Positions 56,440 to 64,000 of a DNA stretch of 64,000 nt are shown in pieces. Every line of letters begins with the position of its first letter. Within the stretch, counting starts at the first letter, position 1. The notes below the pieces were generated by a model. It was not told the DNA's origin and ran no database searches. It worked only from the letters and a program-made list of their open reading frames with translations. Source of the stretch: Cynocephalus volans (taxonomy: Eukaryota; Chordata; Mammalia; Dermoptera; Cynocephalidae). The position numbers were made by a program, and so were the translations under genes. The stretch spans positions 17,459,577-17,523,576 of the forward strand of contig NC_084462.1 in NCBI RefSeq assembly GCF_027409185.1. The letters run 5' to 3'.

Positions 56440-56622
56440 TGAGCTATTGGAGTTAGGCACTGATTTTGCCTCTCCGAGCCTCAGTTTCCTCAGCTGTAAG
56501 AGGGGATAATGTTGCCCCCCTTAAGGTCACCATGTAGAGGACATAAAGTAATATACCTATGTGAAATGCTCATCTCAGTGCGTGATTCATAGTAGGAGCT
56601 CACTAAATGGTAGCTGCTATTG
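56440..56622 (+). repeat. MIR fragment
   Basis: GAGCCTCAGTTTCCTCAGCT and TGATTCATAGTAGGAGCTCA. Confidence 0.8.
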
Positions 56623-59298
56623 AAAAGACATTACTGATATGTACATTGTTATTATCCTGAATATATTTTCACTATGTGTTTTCCTTGTAATAAAACTGAA
56701 GTCTTAACTAAATGATCAATAAAAAGAGTCATAGTTTTTTAATAAAATGTTGTAGTCACTGTCATTTGTTAGTGTGCATATAATGCTTCTTGGCTGAAAA
56801 ATAAGCAAAAGTACTTAGGTTGTTAGGCTCAGTAATTTTCTTACCTAGTTTTGAGCACACTGAATGTGGGGCTGATGGCAGGATCCTTGATTTATGGCAT
56901 AGGCCTGTGTCCAGGATGTGACTGTGAAGCTACTTAATCTGCACTCTACTTGTCAGTCTTGATCTTAAATTAGAAACTGCCTCTCAAGTCATTTGACTTT
57001 TTAAGTTACTTTTCCCCTTTGCTACTTTCTCAGCCTTCAGCACCCCCTGTTTTTTTTTTTTTTTTTTTTGATGTGGTTTCACCTTCATCTCAAGCAACTG
57101 TTCATCATTATACATCCTTGAAAGGGATGGTCTTGAAAACTTAAATAACATGGGTACTTATGATCTGATTATAAAAATAGGCTGTAAAATGGTATGATCA
57201 TAACCATTAAAAGTGTATTAAAAGCTGATACAGTGTTGCTTGTTCTTATTCCATTCACACCCACGAACACTCAAATGCAAGAAGCTGAAATGCTAGCAGC
57301 ATCTGTATGAGAGACTGCAGAATATTTCACCTTTAATCCTTACAGTTTTTCATGACTTCTGTAGTGAGGTTATTACCCGTATTATCATATTTAATACATA
57401 TATTAACTGTGTATAACACCGGCACACGATAGGCAGCAGATGTCAATCTGCCACCCTCCAGGTGAGGGGTCCAGGTGCCAGGTTTCTCGGCACCTTGGTT
57501 GTGTTTCCCTGCACCTCGGTTGGGTTTCCTTTCTCTTGGTAGTGTGTTGAGAGCTCTGGGGGCCAGAAACACTAAGCGAAGGTGACAATGGCCAGAGAGT
57601 GTTCTTTTCTATCAGATGATTGCTTCAGTGCTTTTCATGTAAAAGCCATTGCCCTTTGTATGCTGACCTTTTTACTAAGAGGATGCATTACTTTCTCCAT
57701 TGAACAAGTGAATTAGGAGACACACAAGCTGCAAAGGTGGATAAACACTGCATCCAAATTTCAGTCTAATGAACCTTTAGGCTCATTTCATGAAAATCTG
57801 TGAAGTGCCAAGTACAGTAGCTTTTAAAGTATAGTCAAATGCATAAGAGAAATATAGACTGAGAGAAGCTCATATGGGGAGAGGTGCCAGAGGGCATGCC
57901 AGAGGGTGCCCAGTGCGAGACTCTCCCTGAGATTACCCCCAAGGGTGATCTGTTTGGGTTGGGATACCCTCAGTCACAGAGCTCTCGTTCTGGGTTTTGG
58001 CTGCTAACAACCATCAGTGTATTTATTCTTTCACTGGGCTGAATTTGGTTTCTGAGTATTGTCTTCTGAAGTTGTGCAGGATAAGCCTGCTCCCCTTCTC
58101 TGTGACAGCCTTCAGATATTTGAAGCCCCCACAGAAATCTCTCCTCTGGCCTGAACAGCCCCAGTGCCTGCAGTTTCTCCTCTTTCACAGGGGGGTGTGG
58201 GGGCAAAAGAGACCAAGACCCGTCAGGAGCTTATGTAATCAAGGTGCCATGGTCAGGGAAGCTGAGGAGATGCCGGGACCCAGCCCGTTGAGCACCCCAC
58301 TTAGCTTCCACAGGTGGGTGAAGACACACCACAGAACTGCAGGACAGACAGAGGGGCGAGTGTCAGAGATAGGAGTGCGGATTGTCAGGCTTTTCCAGAA
58401 ATCCCAGCTATCAGATCATACCTGCTAAGCACGGGCATGTTAATCTTTTACCCTCCACCCCTGAAAGAGGCTATAAGATAGACCCTGTCAAAAATCTTGG
58501 AAAGAGAGATAAACCTGACCACTGGAAGAGATGAGTGCCTCTGGGCACCCATGTGCCATGGCCACCACTGTTTCTGGGTGTGGCCGTGTCCTTAGGACTG
58601 TCAGGAGCACAGGTGGCGAGTCTCCTGTACGGGTCCCCACATGCGGCAGGTGCAGTGAGTCCACACCTGCAGCTTTTTGTGTGTTAACACAAAATAGCAT
58701 CATATTCACTTTTTTTTTTGGTCAACTTTTTTCCATTTTGCCTTATATCGACTTGGAGATGTCCTCTCCATCCTGTATAGGTGATCATTTAAAAAATCTA
58801 GGTGGAGTACTTAACATTTATCCCAATTTAAATTTCTGTCTTTTTCAGCTTTATTTTTTATCTTTCCAAGCTGTTCATCTTTCTGAATCCAGATTCTGGA
58901 AGAACCTGGACTCAGTTGATGGTGGGGTGGGCCAGATGTGCCAGTGGCTTGGGGGAAAGGGTCCCACAGAAGACAGTAGGTAAGCTGAGGGAGAGAGTGG
59001 CTGGGTGGTCTGGCAGGGGACCTCAGGATTGTCTAGTCCAGGACGGGCATGACAGCCTGTGCAAGCAGGTGGGCATCACCAGAAGAGGCTGGCAGCAGGA
59101 AGAGGGCAGCTAACCATGTGAATGAGTGTCAGGGGCAGGAACTCATTTCTGTAAAAGAACCAGTGTCCTTAGCTAGAAGCCAAAGCAGGACACAGCCCAG
59201 GGATGGACCAGTAAAGAACTTGTCATGAGCGTAAGGGACTTGATCACGAAGGTACCTGCCAGAGCAAGGCTGATGTGATGCAGAGCTTCTGAGCCTTC
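56623..59298. other. Intron, longest stretch without recent repeats
   Basis: 2.7 kb with only a poly-T run at 57052-57069 and possibly an ancient repeat at about 58070-58520 (AGATATTTGAAGCCCCCACA, AACAGCCCCAGTGCCTGC). Open frames at 57997-58428 and 58531-58983 lack splice signals in frame and family likeness. Confidence 0.4.
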
Positions 59299-59299
59299 C

Positions 59300-59410
59300 A
59301 TTAAACCAGTGTTTACTGTACCCCTACCATGTGCCCAGTACATGGTGAGCAGAACCAGGTGGAGCCCATCTTTCTGGGGCTATGTGAAGGAGAGACGGAG
59401 TGATTTAAAA

Positions 59411-59444
<34 letters not shown>

Positions 59445-59545
59445 ACACAACTACAGATGTGATGAATGAAGAGTGCATAATCTGGGGATTTGACCCACTT
59501 GGGAAAGGCTTTGCTGAGGGAGTCATCACTCAGTTGACAGTGGTA
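59300..59545 (-). repeat. L2 fragment with (CA)n
   Basis: ACCATGTGCCCAGTACATGG and a decayed L2 run; pure CA tract at 59413-59442. Confidence 0.6.
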
Positions 59546-59619
59546 GGGTGAGTAGTTGTCTATTAATGATGGCAGGAGGTGGGGTTGGCGAGGGTTGCAG
59601 GGACTTCCTTGCCTTATTC

Positions 59620-61385
59620 ATAATCTTAATGGTAAAGCATTCAGTCTTTCACTATTGAGTGTGATGTTATCTGTAGGGTTTTTTTTTAGATGCTTTTATA
59701 TCTAGTTGAGGAAGTTCTATTTTCCTAGTTTACTGAGAGTTTTTATAATAAATGGATGTTGGGTTTTGTCAAATGCTTTTTCTGTATGAGTTGATTCTTT
59801 AGCCCGTTGATATGATAGATTATATGACTGACTTTTGAGTGTTGAACCATCCTTGCATGCCTAGAATAAATCCCACTTGGTCATGGTATAATTCTTTTTA
59901 TACATTGCTGGATTTGACTTGCTAATAGTTTGAGGGTTTTTGCATCTAAGTTCATAAGCAATATTGGCCTGTAGTTTTCTCTGTTTTGTAACTGTTTTTG
60001 TCCGGTTTGGGTATCAGGGCGATGAATGGGAAATGTTCCCTCTTTTCTTTTCTGTAAGAGATTACATAAAATTGATACTTTTATTCTTTAAATATTTGAT
60101 AGAATTCTTCAGTGAAACCATCTGGGCCTGGAAATTTCTTTCTTCTTCTTCTTTGTGTGTGTGTGTGTGTGGCTGGCAGGTAAGGAAATCTGAACCTTTG
60201 ACCTTGGTGTTGTAGCACCACGCTCCAGCCAAGTGAGCTAACAGACTAGCTCTCTTTTTCAGAGCTTTTAAATTACAAATTCAGTTTCTTTAATAGTATA
60301 GTATTATTCATTTTGGTAGTTTGTGGTTTTCAAGAAATTGGTCCTTTTCCTCGAAGTTGCTAAATTTGTGAGCATAAAGTTGTTCATTGGAGTCTCTTAT
60401 TATTCTTTTAGTGGCTAGAGGATCTATGTTATTTCCTGTTTTATTCCTGATAAAGGTGATTTGTGTCTTCTCTCTTTTTATCTTTGTCAGTCTTATTAGA
60501 GGTTTATCAATTTTATTGATTTTTTCTGAAGTACTAACTTTTTGTTTCATTGATTTTTCTATTGTTTACCTGTTTTTAATTTCATTGATTTCTTCTTTAT
60601 TACTTTCTTCCTTCTGTTCGCTCTTGGTTTATCTTGCTCTTCTTTTTCCAGTCTCTTGAGGTAGGAACAACTTGTTGATTTGAGATCTCTCCTGTTTTCT
60701 AATACTCTCAGCACTACTTTAACTGCATCCCATATATTTTTGATATGTTGTATTTTCATTTTCACTCAGTTCTATGTATTTTTAAAATTTTCTTTGAGAC
60801 ATATTCAATCCATGGATTATCTAGAAGTATGTCATTTAATTTCAAAGTGTTTGGAGATTTTCTTATTGCCTTTTCGTTTGTTGATTTCTAGTTGTATTCC
60901 ATAATGGCCAGAAAACTGTATGATTTCAATTATTTTTAATTTGTTGAGATTTGGTCTACCATGGTGAATATTTTGTGGATGCTTTGGAAAAAATGTGTGT
61001 TGTGTTGTTGTTAGGTGGAGTGTTCTGCATGTCAGTTAGATCTTGTCGGTTGCTGGTGTTGAGTTCTTCTGTATCCTTGCTGATTTTCTGTCTAGTAGTT
61101 CTGTCAATTATCAAGAGTGAAGTGTTGAAGTCTACAACTATAATTGTGGATTTGTCTATTTATCCTTTAACTCTATCAATTTTTGCTTTATGTATTTTGA
61201 GGCTTTATTGTTTGGTACATACACATTGAGGATTATTATGTAGTCCTGGTAGATTAAACTTTTTAAACATTATGTGATGTCCCTCTTTGTCTCTAGTATT
61301 TTTTTTTCCTTCTGAAGTGTACTTCCTCTGATATCAATATAGCCACTCCCACTTTTAAAAAATTGATGTTTGCATGACTAATGTT
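59620..61385 (-). repeat. L1 ORF2 segment
   Basis: Antisense ORF2 (reverse transcriptase region; + strand reads AACCATCCTTGCATGCC, ATCTGGGCCTGGAAATTTCT). Reverse-strand frames are broken into short pieces. A SINE fragment lies at 60153-60253. Confidence 0.9.
60153..60253 (-). mobile_element. Colugo SINE, monomer, with (TG)n tail
   Basis: GTAAGGAAATCTGAACCTTT, ACCTTGGTGTTGTAGCACCA and AAGTGAGCTAACAGACTAGC. The tail has become a TG run. Confidence 0.8.
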
Positions 61386-61419
61386 TTTCATCCCCAGGGA
61401 AGAGAAGGGGGAAACTGTG

Positions 61420-61925
61420 AAGTTTAAGAAACAGGTCCCAAGATCCCCCTCACTTCTGACACCAATATCAAGTGCAGGCATCCCCAAGACCACCTTCAGG
61501 TTTGGTGATTTGCTAGAAAGATCACAGAAGTCACTGAAAGCTATTGCACTCATGGTTATGGTTTATTATAGAGAAAGGAGACAGATTAAATGATTAAAGT
61601 GAGCCAAGGGAAGAGATGTAGTGGCAGAGTCCAGGAGGGCTTCAAATGTGCACTTTCCAGTTGTCCTCTTCCAATCCAGTCATGGACAGTGTTACTTTCC
61701 CAGCAACAGTGTGTGACAATGTTTATGCAGCATTGTCAGCCAGGGAAGCTCCCTGAGCCTTGGTTTCCAGAGTCTCTATTGGAACTCATCATGTAGATAT
61801 GTTGACTGTCTGTGCAGCTGACCTCAGTCTCTATCCCCTCCAGAGGTTGAGCTGATACTGCATGGCCCAAAGTCCCCCTAAATCACATTGTTATACTTTT
61901 TGGTGTGGCCCAGAGCCCCCAGGTA
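61420..61925 (-). mobile_element. ERV LTR, MER21-like
   Basis: CCAAGACCACCTTCAGGTTT, CAGCCAGGGAAGCTCCCTGA and AGCTGATACTGCATGGCCCA follow an ERVL-type LTR in reverse orientation that I know as MER21-like. Name uncertain. Confidence 0.55.
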
Positions 61926-63590
61926 AATAAAGACACTCCTGTGAGGCAGAGCATTCAAGGGCTTAGATTAGAGATTGCCCCTCAGGAACCTAGGGCCAAG
62001 CCAGACCTCTCTTTGGGCAAGTCAGCATCTTTACTACACACTTACTCTTCCTCTGTCCTTTGGCTGGGGGAAGCAGGCTCTCCTTGGAGTTTTATTTGTC
62101 CATGCCTGTTGCAGGTTTGGGGTTGGAGGCTTCTGCAGCACCCTGGCCTGTATGTAGGAGAAAATAAGGCACCCAGGAAACTCACCTTCTTGTTATTACT
62201 CAAATGCCCAGGTTCCAGACTGCCCACCTTCTTTTTTCTATCTTTCAGTGCTTTTCTGTGCTTCTTTGTTGTGTTACATCCAGAGTTTTTGAGATGTAAG
62301 AGGGAGGAGTAGGGCTGTTCCCTCTTGGTGAGACCAGAAGTATAACCAGGTAAGGCACTATGGGTACCAAACTGTCATCTCATCTCTGAGCTGGCATTCC
62401 CAGCCTGGGGTTATCTACTACTTAATTAGCAATTGCTATCTATATTATTGATCAAAGACTATATCTTGTTCCCCATGATGTTCCTAGCATTTAGCAAAGT
62501 ACCTGGCATAGAACTAATGCTCAGAATATGTGTTGAACAGGGCCAGGACAAGGCTGGAGTTTTCTGGCACTTTTAGTATCGACACTGATTGTTGGTCAGT
62601 ATTGGAAGTTGTAATTGAGCTGCAAATCTGTTGTTCTGGCCTACATTTCTCCAGGCACAGGAATCACCTTCCCTGGCCCCATGAACTGACCAGGTCTGCC
62701 GCCTAACCCTGCGTAAGGTGGAGACTACACACCTGCTGTTAGGAGCCATGGCTTGGAACTTTCCTCCCTTTGTTCTCCCACCCCCCTTTCTGTTGGTGAT
62801 CAGGCGGCCTTTGTCCATCTCCAGTCGTGGGACGGCTACTGTTGTCTGGTTCCTCCTCAGGGACCCCTGACGGGGTTCTTGGAACCTGGAATGCATCCAC
62901 CGGGCCCACTGTCAGGCAGGTGCACCTCCACTACTGTGTGTGTTCTGCCCTTTCCACATAGCAGAGCAGACAAAGTGGGGGGCAGCTTGTTCCGCCTTCT
63001 TGGGTAACACTCCATGCTGCATTGTCAGCTGATTGCAGGGGTCTGTCTCTTCGTGTTTGTTTGGTTTAAATGTGCACAGCAAAAGGCATTTTTAGAGGGG
63101 CATCTCTAGCATTTTTAAAGATTTCAGCATTAACCTCCTTGGTACCACTTTTTTATTTACCCATCGATCCTCTCTCCTTTCCTCCTCAACGCCTCCTCTG
63201 CACCAGGGTCTGCAACCCCGCAGCCACTGGTTTCTGTTAGACCCTCCCCTGTTTTCCAGCACAGTGGTGCCAGGATCTCCATACACCTCATCGGCCACGC
63301 TTGTGCTTCCAGGCCCTTCTCAGCGGCATTGGTCATGTTACGCAAAGAAGTGGGAGCTGCCAGTCAGGCCCCTAACAGACCCCAACATGCGGAGAGCGGA
63401 GGTGGGAGGGCGGGCAGTGGGCTGATGGCCAGCGAAGTGGAGAGGTCTGCGACTCGGGCCAGCCGCAGATGCCAAGTGGTTTATGGCACTCCTGGGGCCC
63501 TCGGCGTCCCGCCAGGTCAGCAAATAGACGCGGGGAGAGACAACACGAGCCAGGTGTCGGTCTTTAATGTGTGTGTTTCTGCCTTTCCAG
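61926..63590. other. End of CHST12 intron 1
   Basis: An L2 3' end lies at about 62440-62538 (AAGTACCTGGCATAGAACTA). From about 63350 the sequence turns GC- and CpG-richer up to the exon 2 acceptor. A reverse-strand open frame at 63338-63784 is a shadow of this GC-rich region. Confidence 0.5.
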
Positions 63591-63673
63591 GTTGCTCCAA
63601 ACACGATGTCCGGCTCCACGTGAAGCTGAAGTGACAGGGTCCAGGTGGAGGGCCCGCGCGGCCCCGGGGCAGG
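63591..63673 (+). other. CHST12: CHST12 5' UTR in exon 2, with a 5-codon uORF
   Basis: Exon 2 starts after a good polypyrimidine tract and AG at 63589-63590. The 83-nt leader contains an upstream ATG at 63606 (A at -3) that runs five codons to TGA at 63621-63623, ending 50 nt before the main ATG. A separate TGA at 63632 is in frame with the main start, so the protein cannot extend upstream within this exon. Confidence 0.75.
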
Positions 63674-64000
63674 ATGACCAAGACCCGGCTCCTGCGGCTG
63701 TGGCTGGTGCTGGGCTCCGCGTTCATGGTCCTGCTCATCATCGTGTACTGGGACAGCGTGGGCACCGCCCACTTCTACCTGCACACCTCCTTGCCCCGGC
63801 CGCGCCCCCTGCAGCCGCTCCCCAGCCCCGGGCAGCGCCAGGAGAAGGAATTCGCGTCAGACGTCGACGAGTTTCTGGATAAGCTCCTCGGTTCCGGCGC
63901 GAAGCAGGGTGACCTTTCCAGAAAGAAGACCGAGCAGCCGCCCGCGCCCGCCTCGAGCCAGCCGGCGCAGGGCACCCTGGAGGAGAGCGTCAGGGGCTAC
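63674..64000 (+). CDS. CHST12: Carbohydrate sulfotransferase 12 (chondroitin 4-O-sulfotransferase 2), N-terminal part
   Basis: The reading frame is open from the ATG at 63674 to the window edge (109 codons) and has no stop here. The human protein is about 414 residues, so roughly a quarter is present. It is a type II Golgi membrane enzyme that moves sulfate from PAPS to carbon 4 of N-acetylgalactosamine in chondroitin and desulfated dermatan. Visible parts are a short cytosolic tail (MTKTRLLRL), one membrane anchor at about residues 9-25 (WLVLGSAFMVLLIIVYW), then a conserved AHFYLHTS, a proline-rich stem, DVDEFLDKLL at about residues 67-76, and EESVRGY at the edge. These match CHST12 as I know it. 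The PAPS-binding 5'-PSB and 3'-PB motifs would lie beyond the window. The start is supported by A at -3 and an in-frame stop 42 nt upstream. The stem differs from the human one in length and sequence, as stems commonly do. Confidence 0.96.
   Translation, partial: MTKTRLLRLWLVLGSAFMVLLIIVYWDSVGTAHFYLHTSLPRPRPLQPLPSPGQRQEKEFASDVDEFLDKLLGSGAKQGDLSRKKTEQPPAPASSQPAQGTLEESVRGY

Larger units (their letters stand above)
37379..63590 (+). other. CHST12: CHST12 intron 1
   Basis: This 26.2-kb span lies between the exon 1 donor and the exon 2 acceptor (TCTGCCTTTCCAG). It holds most of the recent colugo SINEs in the window and several L1 remnants, listed separately. I see no convincing coding exon within it. 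Human CHST12 is, from memory, of similar overall length. Confidence 0.6.

Noticed and set aside
57997..58983. Open frames of 143 and 150 residues in the CHST12 intron
   Set aside because: No splice sites bounding the frames, no domain, and stop-free length is within chance for this composition.
63338..63784. 148-residue reverse-strand open frame overlapping CHST12
   Set aside because: Antisense shadow of the GC-rich CHST12 exon; the sense frame carries the conserved protein.
1..64000. CRISPR array, phage-defence or other prokaryotic system
   Set aside because: The sequence is mammalian throughout; tandem repeats here are microsatellites, minisatellites and L1-derived units.

Overview
This window is mammalian nuclear DNA and almost certainly comes from a colugo (flying lemur, Dermoptera). 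It carries at least fifteen copies or fragments of a tRNA-Ile-like SINE, many ending in a poly-A tail and flanked by target-site duplications, of the kind I know from colugos (CYN SINEs). The rest of the repeat content is ordinary for a placental mammal: L1, L2, MIR, MaLR (MLT1/MST), MLT2 LTRs and MER2/Tigger relics. No bacterial-type system, CRISPR array or operon is present.

Two protein-coding loci are supported, both on the + strand. (1) Between 1280 and 15768 there are five exons whose splice phases chain without conflict and end in a stop codon. Together they encode about 299 residues, the C-terminal tail of a kinesin-19 family protein. The motif order (GTK plus a basic cluster, RHLL, S-x-S-N-L, a KK-rich block, a basic end) follows my memory of the KIF19 tail, and the position just upstream of CHST12 fits KIF19B of rodents. 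The motor domain lies left of the window. (2) A CpG-island promoter and non-coding exon 1 at about 36.9-37.6 kb are followed by a 26-kb intron. Exon 2 starts at 63591 and begins the CHST12 open reading frame at 63674. This encodes the first 109 residues (cytosolic tail, membrane anchor, stem) of the Golgi chondroitin 4-O-sulfotransferase 2, and the window ends inside it.

Layout: 0-16 kb, kinesin tail exons and introns with old repeats; 16-27 kb, intergenic LTR, L2 and MIR remnants; 27-36 kb, a deeply nested stack (an old L1 split by a MaLR provirus, and an MLT1 LTR split by two other LTRs, one of which holds a recent L1); 36.9-37.6 kb, the CHST12 promoter; 37.6-63.6 kb, CHST12 intron 1, rich in L1 and colugo SINEs; 63.6-64 kb, CHST12 exon 2. 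The two genes are not functionally linked as far as the sequence shows. Repeat family names are from memory of consensus sequences, and boundaries are mostly good to about 10-20 bases unless a target-site duplication fixes them.
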